From Bacillota bacterium (lineage in GTDB: Bacteria > Bacillota > Clostridia > Christensenellales > Aristaeellaceae), in assembly GCA_023443705.1 (NCBI GenBank), contig JAEZTD010000271.1, positions 1 through 8,048 of the forward strand: a DNA stretch of 8,048 nt, in the 5' to 3' direction. The notes beneath the pieces are model-generated. The model ran no database searches and was not told the DNA's origin. It was given only the letters and a program-made list of their open reading frames with translations. The translations under genes and the position numbers were made by a program. Of this stretch, positions 1 through 6,392 are shown piece after piece (position 1 is the first letter of the stretch; the number at the start of each line of letters is the position of its first letter).

Positions 1-541
1 GGGTGTAGAGGGCGAGCCCGGTTAAAATCAGCGCAAAAACGATCTCCGGCCAATTGCCGAACCGGAAGACCAGCGTGAGCACGGAAAAAAGTACCGCTGA
101 CGTCGCCGAAGCCACCGACATGTACCCCGTCAGCGCGAGTACGACGAACTGGCAGACCAAGACGATCAGGCCGAAAAACGGCTCGACCATCAGGATCACG
201 CCGCCGGAGGTGGCGATGCCCTTGCCGCCTTTGAAGCCGTAGAAGACGGGCCAGTTGTGGCCCAAAATGGCGGCGAGACCGCCCGCATAGCCGCCCCACT
301 CGCCCAGAAACCACCGGCCGAGGAGCGCCGCAAGAAGCCCCTTTAAAAGGTCTCCCGCCAGCGTCACAACGCTCGGAAGCCAGCCCAGCGTGCGCAAAAC
401 GTTCGTCGCGCCGGTGGATTTGCTGCCGTGTTTTCGGATATCCAGCCGCCCGAAAGCCATGCCGGAGGTGATCCCGGTGGAGAAATTGCCCATCAGGTAG
501 CCGCCAATGATCACAATCAGCCATTTCAGCGCGATGCTCAT
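1..541 (-). CDS. plsY: Glycerol-3-phosphate acyltransferase PlsY (C-terminus cut by window edge)
   Basis: PlsY is a polytopic membrane enzyme that moves an acyl group from acyl-phosphate to sn-glycerol-3-phosphate, giving lysophosphatidic acid, the first step of phospholipid synthesis in most Gram-positives. About 180 residues are visible. Hydrophobic segments lie near residues 5-25, 55-75, 85-100, 112-137 and 142-160. The two family signatures are present: GSKSTGATNVLR (39-50), matching the usual GSGNxGATN loop, and GHNWPVFYGFKGGKG (94-108) followed by I-A-T. PlsY proteins are usually about 200-220 residues, so the last 20-40 are missing. The ATG at 539-541 is preceded by a purine-rich GAGAGGA site (complement of 549-555), 7 bases upstream and inside the end of der. 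Only 3 bases separate the der stop from this start, so translation is probably coupled. Der-plsY adjacency is common in Firmicutes. Motif 1 differs from the textbook GSGN by K41 and S42. Confidence 0.95.
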   Translation of the reverse strand, partial: MSIALKWLIVIIGGYLMGNFSTGITSGMAFGRLDIRKHGSKSTGATNVLRTLGWLPSVVTLAGDLLKGLLAALLGRWFLGEWGGYAGGLAAILGHNWPVFYGFKGGKGIATSGGVILMVEPFFGLIVLVCQFVVLALTGYMSVASATSAVLFSVLTLVFRFGNWPEIVFALILTGLALYT

Positions 542-544
542 TCG

Positions 545-1873
545 TCAGTCCTCTCTCTGCTTCTCGCGAAGCAGAAGCCGAATGGGCGTGCCCTCAAAGC
601 CAAAGGCCTTGCGGAACTGGTTGTGAAGATACCGCTCGTAGGAATAGTGAAGCAGCGTCTTGTCGTTGACGAACAAGACGAAGGTCGGCGGACAGACGGA
701 CTGCTGGGTGCCGTAGTAAATACGCAGCCTGCGGCCGGACATGGACGGCGGCGGCAGCGCGGTCTGCGCGTCGCCCAGCACGTCGTTCAGAAGCCCGGTG
801 GTGACGCGGCGGGATGCCTGGCCGTACACCTCCCGCACCATCGGCATGATGCGGTCGGCCCGTTGGCCGGTCTTCGCGGAGATGAACAGGATGCGCGCGT
901 AGTCCATGAACTTCAGCTGTTCGCGGACCTGCCGGGTAAAGGCCTCCAGCGTGCCGGTGTCCTTTTCAACCGCGTCCCACTTGTTGACCACGATGATGGC
1001 GGGCTTGCCCTGCTCGTCCACATAACCGGCGATCTTCGCATCCTGCTCGGTGACGCCTTCCGAGGCGTCGATCAGCATCAAGACCACGTCCGCCCGGTCG
1101 ATGGCGGCCAGCGCACGCACCACGCTGAAACGCTCCAGCGACTGGTACTCGATGGCGCGCTTTCTGCGGATGCCCGCGGTGTCGATGAGCACGTATTCCT
1201 CGCCCTCGTCGGTAAAGCGCGTATCGATGGCGTCCCGGGTGGTTCCGGCGATGTCGGACACCATCACGCGGGTCTCGCCAAGCAGGCGGTTGACCAGGGA
1301 CGACTTGCCCACGTTGGGCTTTCCGACCACCGCCACATGAATGGGGCTGTCTTCCTCTCGCTCGCCTACCTCTTCGGTGGGAAGAACCTTCATCAATTCT
1401 TCCAGAAGGTCGCCGAAGTTCATCATGTTGACGGAAGAGACCGCGATCGGATCGCCCAATCCCAGCGCGTAAAACTCAAAGGCGTGGTCTGACTGTGCCA
1501 CGCTGTCGATCTTGTTGACGACGACGATGACGGGCTTGTTGCTGCGGCGCAGCATGTCCGCAACGGTCCCGTCGTCCGGCGTCAGGCCCTGCCGCCCATC
1601 CACGAAGAAAAGGATCGCGTCGCAGGTCTCGATTGCGATCTCGGCCTGGTCGCGCATCTGCCGAAGCAGCGGATCGGTGGAATTCGGATCGATGCCTCCG
1701 GTGTCGATAAGGGTGAACGCTCTGCCCTGCCATTCACAATCGGCGTAGACGCGGTCGCGCGTCACGCCCGGCGTGTCCTCGACGATGGCGATGCGCCGCC
1801 CCGCAATTTTGTTGAAAAAGGTTGATTTGCCCACATTGGGCCGGCCTACGATGGCCACCAGCGGTCTTGCCAT
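545..1873 (-). CDS. der: Ribosome assembly GTPase Der (EngA)
   Basis: Der is an essential cytoplasmic GTPase with two tandem G domains that acts in late maturation of the 50S ribosomal subunit. The 442-residue length is normal. G domain 1 shows a P-loop GRPNVGKST (10-18), switch TPGVTRD (34-40), DTGG (57-60) and NKID (120-123). G domain 2 shows GKPNVGKSS (184-192), IAGTTRD (208-214), DTAG (231-234), NKWD (297-300) and SAK (332-334). The C-terminal KH-like domain (about 350-438) ends with the family pattern FVND...HYSYERYLHNQFRKAFGFEGTPIRL. The ATG at 1871-1873 follows a GGGGAGGA ribosome binding site, and 24 bases separate it from the upstream DUF512 gene. The G5 region of domain 1 reads SSVNMMNFGDLL (146-157), where many Der proteins have a glycine-rich SA-x-x-G-x-G stretch. 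A long antisense frame across this gene (428-1492) is only a high-GC shadow. Confidence 0.98.
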   Translation of the reverse strand: MARPLVAIVGRPNVGKSTFFNKIAGRRIAIVEDTPGVTRDRVYADCEWQGRAFTLIDTGGIDPNSTDPLLRQMRDQAEIAIETCDAILFFVDGRQGLTPDDGTVADMLRRSNKPVIVVVNKIDSVAQSDHAFEFYALGLGDPIAVSSVNMMNFGDLLEELMKVLPTEEVGEREEDSPIHVAVVGKPNVGKSSLVNRLLGETRVMVSDIAGTTRDAIDTRFTDEGEEYVLIDTAGIRRKRAIEYQSLERFSVVRALAAIDRADVVLMLIDASEGVTEQDAKIAGYVDEQGKPAIIVVNKWDAVEKDTGTLEAFTRQVREQLKFMDYARILFISAKTGQRADRIMPMVREVYGQASRRVTTGLLNDVLGDAQTALPPPSMSGRRLRIYYGTQQSVCPPTFVLFVNDKTLLHYSYERYLHNQFRKAFGFEGTPIRLLLREKQRED

Positions 1874-1897
1874 GATTCCTCCCCGCCCGAAAGGGCC

Positions 1898-3190
1898 TCA
1901 AGCGCCCTTGAGCGCCTCCAAAAGCTGTTCGCCCCGTCTGCCCACCGGCAGGATGTCCGCGCCCAGCGCATGCTTTACTTCGTTTAATGTCATGCCGTCG
2001 AGGAAGATTTCCTCCCCCTCCCGGAGCATGCATTCCGTAACCAGTATCCTGTCCGCCCTGACCGTTTTCAGCCCGCGGATCAAGTCTCCGCCTGTCAGAA
2101 GTCCGGAAACGGTGACCGTTGGTCCGAAGTATCTGTTTATCACCGGAACCACCCGCACGCGAACGCCCGGAAGCGGATGATCCGCGATCAGTCTTTCCAT
2201 AAACGGCGCAACAGAAACCCCGCAGGCGATCACGAGATCCGCTTGACGCGCGGTGAGGTCGTCTGATTGATACGCCTCGTCAAACTCGCGCTCCAGCAGC
2301 CGGCACATGCCGACGCCGTTTTCGATCTGCGGATAGCCCTCGTAGTCCTCTTCGGACGGGAGCGGCCGCCCCGCCAGAAGATAAAACTCGTCCGCCGCCT
2401 GCACAAAGCCGGTGCCGTGGGCCTTCGTCAGCTGGGCGCGCCACGCGTCCACCTGCCTTAAAAGCCGCTCCGCGCTTTCAGCGTCGAAGGCATTGAGCGC
2501 CGTCAGCCCATCCCGGTGCCCAGTCAGCCCCACCGGCACCAGCGCCAGCGAAAGCGCCGAAGGATACATTGCGGAAAGATCCGAAATGGTGCGCTCCAGC
2601 GCCTCTCCGTCATTGAACCCTGGACAGACCACCGCCTGCGTGTGAAAGCGGATGCCGCCCTTCGCCAGCCGGTACAGCTGCTCCCCGATTTCCGCGGCGC
2701 GCTTGGTGCCCATAAGGTGCGCCCGGAGCGCCGGATCGGTGGCGTGTACCGAAATGTACAGCGGCGATGCCTTCCGCCGGATGATCCTGTCCAGCTCGCG
2801 GGGGCCGACGTTGGTCAGGGTGACGAAGTTGCCCATCAGCAGCGACATGCGCCAGTCGTCGTCCTTCACGCGCAGCGTCTCCCGCGCGCCCGGCGGCAAC
2901 TGATCGACAAAGCAAAAAGCGCAATTGTTGCAACAGTTGCGAACGCCGCCCGTCAGCTCGCCTTCAAATTCCAGGCCCAGCGGCTCGTAGTCGTCCTTTT
3001 TGATCCGGTATTCGTTTTCCCGTCCATCCCGTTCAACGACCAGACGGATGCTTTTTTCGCAGCACAGCGCTTGGTAGTCCACAAAATCGATTACACGCTG
3101 GCCGTTGATCGAAACCAGTCTGTCGCCGGATTCAAGCCCCAACCGCTCGGCGATGCTGTCCGGCTCAACGCGCCGGATCCGGTGATTCAT
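1898..3190 (-). CDS. PDZ / radical-SAM-like / DUF512 protein of unknown function
   Basis: The function of this family is not established. The protein has about 430 residues. Residues 1-60 form a PDZ-like domain with the sequence VEPDSIAERLGLESGDRLVS followed by ING. A cysteine cluster C86-x3-C90-x2-C93, followed by FVDQLPPG, has the spacing of a radical-SAM [4Fe-4S] site. A middle region with LYISVHATDPALRAHLMG resembles a radical-SAM barrel segment, and the C-terminal half matches the DUF512 type (for example VPVGLTGHRDGL and ENGVGMCR). Annotation pipelines name such proteins DUF512 domain-containing or putative FeS oxidoreductase, and in Clostridia they often sit directly upstream of der, as here. 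I chose the ATG at 3188-3190 because a GGGAG site (complement of 3201-3205) lies 10 bases upstream. An in-frame GTG at 3194-3196 would leave only 4 bases and add two residues. It lies 24 bases before der and about 32 after the methyltransferase, so it is probably co-transcribed with both. Confidence 0.9.
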   Translation of the reverse strand: MNHRIRRVEPDSIAERLGLESGDRLVSINGQRVIDFVDYQALCCEKSIRLVVERDGRENEYRIKKDDYEPLGLEFEGELTGGVRNCCNNCAFCFVDQLPPGARETLRVKDDDWRMSLLMGNFVTLTNVGPRELDRIIRRKASPLYISVHATDPALRAHLMGTKRAAEIGEQLYRLAKGGIRFHTQAVVCPGFNDGEALERTISDLSAMYPSALSLALVPVGLTGHRDGLTALNAFDAESAERLLRQVDAWRAQLTKAHGTGFVQAADEFYLLAGRPLPSEEDYEGYPQIENGVGMCRLLEREFDEAYQSDDLTARQADLVIACGVSVAPFMERLIADHPLPGVRVRVVPVINRYFGPTVTVSGLLTGGDLIRGLKTVRADRILVTECMLREGEEIFLDGMTLNEVKHALGADILPVGRRGEQLLEALKGA

Positions 3191-3222
3191 TGGCACTCAG
3201 CTCCCAATATATTATGGGGCTT

Positions 3223-4011
3223 TCATGTAGTTTCGTCAAGCGCCAACCGATAAATTCGCCTGTATTCATCGGTGGGACCCCCATCCGCGTTTTTGAGGAG
3301 GAGCGGCGGCAGCCAATCCAGCATGGAACCCGCGCCCTTTACCGCGTCGATCAGGATCAATTTGGGACGGGCTTCGGGCCTGTCGATCACGAGCCGCACG
3401 CGCTTGGGTTCAAGCCGCCGGGCCCTGAGCGCGCACATCAGGTCGAATGCACGGGGCGCCGGGTAGACAAACGCCGCGCGGCCGCCGTTTTTCAGGAGCT
3501 TTGCCGCGCAATCGACAAAGTCCTCCACAGTGCAGTCGCCCTCATGCCGCGCCAGATGATGCGCGGGTTCCGGGCTCGCCGGCGCGGTTCCTCTGGGATT
3601 GTAGGGCGGGTTGCACACCACCAGCGAATGGCCGGAATACCCGAGCACGCGGGGCGCGTGGCGCACGTCCAGGTGGTGAACGGCGATCCGGTCTAGACCG
3701 TTCCCCGCCACGCTTCGCCGCGCCATCTCACACATGTCCGCCTGCCATTCCACCGCGTCAAAGCGCGCCCGCGGCTGCGCGTCCGCCATCAGGATGGAGA
3801 GAATGCCGCCGCCCGCGCCCAGGTCGGCCACGCGATCGCCGGGCTTGGGCGCGGCAAAGTCCGCCAGCAGCACCGCGTCTGTGCCGAAGCGGAATCCATT
3901 TTCCTTTTGAAGGATTTGAAGCCCTCCGCGGTTCAGGTCGTCCAGCCGCTCGCCGGGTATTTGAAAAAACAAGCGGCCCGAGTCCCCTCGCGCCGCCCGA
4001 ATGTCGTCCAT
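3223..4011 (-). CDS. TrmN6/YfiC-type tRNA1(Val) (adenine-N6)-methyltransferase
   Basis: This is a class I SAM-dependent methyltransferase of the TrmN6 (YfiC; YabB in Bacillus) family, which in E. coli methylates N6 of adenine 37 in tRNA1-Val. From the start at 4011 it has 262 residues, close to the family's usual 245-250. The N-terminal signature QILQKENGFRFGTDAVLLA (about 32-50) is typical. SAM-binding motif I is DLGAGGG (63-69), an acidic residue follows in AVEW (near 88), and the N6-adenine motif NPPYNPRG begins at about 134. The substrate base is inferred from the family. I preferred ATG 4009-4011 because GGGAG (complement of 4020-4024) lies 8 bases upstream. A GTG at 4039-4041 would add ten residues but has no ribosome binding site and would overlap the upstream gene. 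That binding site is formed by the last codons of the NlpC/P60 gene (TGG GAG TAA), so translation is probably coupled. Confidence 0.9.
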   Translation of the reverse strand: MDDIRAARGDSGRLFFQIPGERLDDLNRGGLQILQKENGFRFGTDAVLLADFAAPKPGDRVADLGAGGGILSILMADAQPRARFDAVEWQADMCEMARRSVAGNGLDRIAVHHLDVRHAPRVLGYSGHSLVVCNPPYNPRGTAPASPEPAHHLARHEGDCTVEDFVDCAAKLLKNGGRAAFVYPAPRAFDLMCALRARRLEPKRVRLVIDRPEARPKLILIDAVKGAGSMLDWLPPLLLKNADGGPTDEYRRIYRLALDETT

Positions 4012-4016
4012 CGTTT

Positions 4017-5705
4017 TTACTCCCAGATGCGTAGTGCCCACATGAAACGTTTAGGATAGTAATCATCTTTATACAAGTCCGTGACCACTACTTTCTTTTT
4101 TGAAGAAGAAGCATGGATAAAAGATTTCTTCTTACTGACCCCATACTTACCCAAATAGATTGCGGCGTGGCCTGGTTTTTTATCCGTTTGCGTATCGAAG
4201 AACAGCAAATCTCCACGCTTAATATCGTTTATATCTGTGATTTTAGTACCGATTTTGCTCTTACCCTGTGCCCGAACCTCGCTTGTCACATAGATGCCAA
4301 CCTTGCGCAGACAATACGCTGTATAAGTGCTGCAATCGAAAGACCTGGGTGCGCTGGCTGGAGATTTATACGGAACGTTCAGGTAATTGAACGCGACATC
4401 GATCAGCGCTTCAATTTTGACATTGATGTATGATACGGGCGCACCATCCAACGCTTTCAGCGTCGGCGTGTAGGCGATCCCGCTCTGATAGAGCTTGTTG
4501 TACTTCTGGAACAGCTTGACCGCAGACGCGACGCCGCTGTCATAAACACCGTCGGCACTTCCGTTATAATAGCCAAGGGATTTCAGCTTGTTCTGAAGGG
4601 TGACCACGGCGTCGCCTTTGTTGCCGGTCTTCAGCGTATCGCTGCCGCAGACAGCAGCGTAAGACAAGGCCTTTGTATTGTCGTTCATCAGGGTACGAGT
4701 CGCCGTGTCGGCGCTTCCCGTGACCTTGAGCGCCGGATAGTTGAAGCTCTGGAAATACTTGACCGCGGTGACGACGGATGTGGAGTAGACGCCGCTGATG
4801 ATGCCCTTGTAGTAGCCGAGCTCGCGCAGGCGCACCTGCAGCGCGGCCACATCGAGGCCTGCCTTGGACTTGGTGGAGAGCGCTTTGGTCTGCGCGCTCT
4901 TGGTGAGGAGTTCAAACGACTGGGAGGAACCGGAATTGAGCAGCGCGCGCAGCGTGCGGCTGGCGCTTCCGGACGGGGAATAGCCGTTGGCGACCTGGAA
5001 CAGCTTGACCGAGTATTTGGTCTGCGTATCGAAGCGGCCATTTGGCTCACTCCAATAGAAGCCCTTGGACTGAAGCTTTTCCTGCAGCTGGGTTACCTGC
5101 GCGCTCTCCGCGCCGTATTTCAAAGGGGTCAGATAGTTCATTTCGTCGTACTTGGCGCGGGTGACGGCGCTTTTGGAGTAGAGGACAGCGCGGGTGGCTC
5201 CGTCCGCACTGCCGGTGACGGAGAGCGCGTTGGCGGTCTGAAAAAGCCGGACGGCCGACTCCGTGGCGGAACCATATCTGCCGCTGACGCTGCTGGAATA
5301 GTAGCCCAGCTTTTTGAGATACGTCTGCACTTTCTTCACATGGGTGCCGCTGCCGCCGAGCCGCAGCTGGGCGTCGGCAACCTTCTCCTGATACTGGGCA
5401 TAGGTCACCGCGTCGGCGGAGGCTGCCTTCGCCTGGGTATCGTCATCGGCGTAGCCGTATTTCTTTGCTTGAATGGAATTGGCTTTTTGAAAAACCCGCA
5501 CCGAGTTGTACAGGGTGGCCGTATAGGTTTTGGTGATCTTCGCGGTGTAGTAGCCCTTCGCCTTCAGATTCTGCTGGAGCGCCGCGACGGCAGCGCCTTT
5601 TGAAGAGGGGCCAAGCGTGGCGGCCATGGCCTGCCCGCAGAGGAAAATCATGATGATCGACGCTAAAATGACCCCACGGACGAGCCCCTTTCCGCCTTTT
5701 CGCAT
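4017..5705 (-). CDS. Secreted NlpC/P60 endopeptidase with five peptidoglycan-binding repeats
   Basis: This is a predicted exported wall hydrolase of 562 residues that would cut peptide stems of peptidoglycan. A signal peptide spans residues 1-28 (MRKGGKGLVR, a hydrophobic run, then AMA before A29). No lipobox is seen. Five PG_binding_1-type repeats follow at about 32-95, 115-176, 195-257, 279-341 and 357-420, each with the pattern LQxxLKxLGYY ... G.Y...T..AVKLFQ.AN. The NlpC/P60 domain (about 424-562) has the Cys nucleophile in FDCST (C458), His in PGHAAIYLG (H513) and a third His in FIHASS (H531). The cut-site specificity cannot be told from sequence. The ATG at 5703-5705 is preceded by GAGGAGG (about 5715-5721 on the minus strand). 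The open frame extends 38 codons further upstream to 5819, but that stretch runs into the promoter and lacks an exported N-terminus. The DNA of the catalytic domain is clearly richer in AT than the repeats. This gene leads the leftward gene cluster. Confidence 0.93.
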   Translation of the reverse strand: MRKGGKGLVRGVILASIIMIFLCGQAMAATLGPSSKGAAVAALQQNLKAKGYYTAKITKTYTATLYNSVRVFQKANSIQAKKYGYADDDTQAKAASADAVTYAQYQEKVADAQLRLGGSGTHVKKVQTYLKKLGYYSSSVSGRYGSATESAVRLFQTANALSVTGSADGATRAVLYSKSAVTRAKYDEMNYLTPLKYGAESAQVTQLQEKLQSKGFYWSEPNGRFDTQTKYSVKLFQVANGYSPSGSASRTLRALLNSGSSQSFELLTKSAQTKALSTKSKAGLDVAALQVRLRELGYYKGIISGVYSTSVVTAVKYFQSFNYPALKVTGSADTATRTLMNDNTKALSYAAVCGSDTLKTGNKGDAVVTLQNKLKSLGYYNGSADGVYDSGVASAVKLFQKYNKLYQSGIAYTPTLKALDGAPVSYINVKIEALIDVAFNYLNVPYKSPASAPRSFDCSTYTAYCLRKVGIYVTSEVRAQGKSKIGTKITDINDIKRGDLLFFDTQTDKKPGHAAIYLGKYGVSKKKSFIHASSSKKKVVVTDLYKDDYYPKRFMWALRIWE

Positions 5706-5790
5706 CCTGACCGCCTCCTCGTTCAACGACTTGCACCGTGCATCGCTGCGCGTGCGGGGTTCCCATATAACGGAAACCGAATTTTGCTTG

Positions 5791-5819
5791 AGTATAACAT
5801 ATGTACGACGCCTTCGCAA
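5791..5819 (-). promoter_or_regulatory. Sigma-A-like promoter for the leftward cluster
   Basis: On the minus strand, TTGCGA (complement of 5814-5819) is separated by 17 bases from TATACT (complement of 5791-5796). The -35 box matches TTGACA at four of six positions and the -10 box matches TATAAT at five of six. Transcription would begin near 5784 and leave a leader of about 80 bases before the ATG at 5705. This is inferred from sequence only. Further internal promoters in the cluster cannot be excluded. Confidence 0.6.
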
Positions 5820-6109
5820 GAGAATTCTGGAATTGATTTAGGAAAAGTTGCTTTTGTGAAGCGGCGTGGTGATTATTTGTAATTATTGTGTAATATTTGG
5901 CTTGGTAATCGGATGGAATCAACCCGTTTTAATCGAGATGCGAGAAATCTTCTGCCTTTCACGCTTTTTAGGCGGGCACAATGTTGCGACGCAATCCCGA
6001 TCCCCCGCTTAATTTCGAAACAAATGACACGCCATCTGTTCACATAGTATGAGCGCCCCGTGAAACTTGTCAAATAAGAGAATTCGACCCTCTGCGGTGC
6101 TTTTTCCGG
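5820..6109. other. Divergent intergenic region, no gene supported
   Basis: This stretch lies between the leftward and rightward promoters. It is much richer in AT than the flanking genes, especially 5820-5900, which holds the partly repeated segment ATTATTTGTAAT / ATTATTGTGTAAT at about 5872-5895. The longest plausible short frame (5913-6047, plus strand, 44 codons) has no ribosome binding site and does not resemble anything I know. A long minus-strand frame crossing this region continues through the T-box leader into cysE and is a shadow. The region may contain operator or upstream promoter elements, but I cannot identify any. Confidence 0.5.
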
Positions 6110-6138
6110 TTGACGAAATCGAGCGGAGCCGCTATAAT
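6110..6138 (+). promoter_or_regulatory. Near-consensus sigma-A promoter for T-box-cysE-cysS
   Basis: TTGACG (6110-6115) and a perfect TATAAT (6133-6138) are separated by exactly 17 bases. Transcription would start about 6143-6146, immediately before the T-box leader. With only one mismatch to consensus this should be a strong constitutive promoter. That fits control by transcription attenuation in the leader rather than by an activator. Confidence 0.88.
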
Positions 6139-6298
6139 GGCAATACTTCGCAATGAGCGGAAAGAGTAGGCGATTTCGCGCGCGACAGAGAGGGGCGGTC
6201 CTCGGCTGAAAGCCGCCCAGCGCAGAACCCGCCGAAGTGCATCCGTGAGCGAGCGCGCAGACCGCGCCGGGCGCGCCCGTTACAGTGCTAAAAAGCGC

Positions 6299-6316
6299 AA
6301 AATGCCGCGGCATTTT
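6299..6316 (+). repeat. 18-base perfect palindrome in the T-box leader (possible stem III)
   Basis: Bases 6299-6316 read AAAATGCCGCGGCATTTT, a perfect palindrome. As RNA it would form a 7-bp hairpin (AAAATGC with GCATTTT) with a CGCG loop. It ends 4 bases before the antiterminator, where T-box leaders usually carry stem III. Assignment to stem III is inference. Confidence 0.6.
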
Positions 6317-6320
6317 GAAG

Positions 6321-6350
6321 CAGAGTGGAACCGCGCATATGGCGCCTCTG
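6321..6350 (+). promoter_or_regulatory. T-box antiterminator
   Basis: Helix A1 pairs CAGAG (6321-6325) with CTCTG (6346-6350). The 7-base bulge TGGAACC (6326-6332) contains the site that pairs with the tRNA acceptor end. Helix A2 pairs GCGC (6333-6336) with GCGC (6342-6345). This is the canonical T-box antiterminator layout. It shares bases 6342-6350 with the 5' arm of the terminator, so the two structures exclude each other. Confidence 0.9.
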
Positions 6351-6375
6351 TACCGACGGAGGCGCTTATTTCTTT
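6342..6375 (+). terminator. Regulated intrinsic terminator of the T-box leader
   Basis: A 10-bp stem pairs 6342-6351 (GCGCCTCTGT) with 6356-6365 (ACGGAGGCGC), allowing one G-U pair. The loop is ACCG and the U-rich tail is TTATTTCTTT (6366-6375). The tail is interrupted by an A and a C. The terminator forms when charged tRNA-Cys fails to stabilise the antiterminator, and ends transcription before cysE. Confidence 0.9.
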
Positions 6376-6392
6376 CGTCAGGAGGGTTAAGC

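Larger units (their letters stand above)
6145..6375 (+). promoter_or_regulatory. Cysteine-specific T-box riboswitch leader
   Basis: The leader RNA senses uncharged tRNA and controls cysE-cysS. Stem I shows the family landmarks. GGCG (6169-6172) pairs with CGCC (6230-6233), and GCGG (6157-6160) pairs with CCGT (6243-6246). Together they enclose an internal loop with AAAGAGTA on one side and GAAGTGCAT on the other. An AGAGAG segment (6187-6192) follows, and an apical hairpin pairs GGGCGG (6193-6198) with CCGCCC (6213-6218). The specifier is TGC (6238-6240), a cysteine codon, followed by A. The T-box motif AGAGTGGAACCGCG is at 6322-6335. Its variable base, A6329 in TGGA, would pair with a U discriminator, which is what bacterial tRNA-Cys carries. 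Specifier, discriminator base and downstream genes therefore agree on cysteine. The region 6247-6298, probably stem II, is GC-rich and I did not resolve its fold. Confidence 0.95.

Noticed and set aside
428..1492. 354-codon plus-strand open frame antisense to der
   Set aside because: It lies opposite the unmistakable der gene, has a low-complexity His/Gly/Arg-rich translation with no recognisable domain, and is expected by chance in GC-rich DNA.
2516..3253. 245-codon plus-strand open frame antisense to the DUF512 gene
   Set aside because: It is opposite a gene with a clear family pattern, has no ribosome binding site, and no motif in its translation.
3447..4034. 195-codon plus-strand frame opposite the tRNA methyltransferase
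   Set aside because: The translation is Arg/Pro/Ala-rich and typical of a shadow frame, while the opposite strand encodes a complete methyltransferase.
4440..5615. Internal repeats of the hydrolase as possible DNA repeats or a CRISPR-like array
   Set aside because: The periodicity is at protein level (peptidoglycan-binding repeats) and the DNA of the units is too diverged.
5706..5819. N-terminal extension of the NlpC/P60 gene by 38 codons
   Set aside because: It would start inside the predicted -35 box and bury the signal peptide, whereas the ATG at 5705 has a GAGGAGG site.
5913..6047. Possible small protein of 44 residues on the plus strand
   Set aside because: There is no ribosome binding site, no recognisable sequence and no convincing promoter directly ahead of it.
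6285..6392. N-terminal extension of cysE to an upstream ATG
   Set aside because: This stretch is the T-box antiterminator and terminator. The GTG at 6393 has an ideal ribosome binding site and gives the normal CysE N-terminus.
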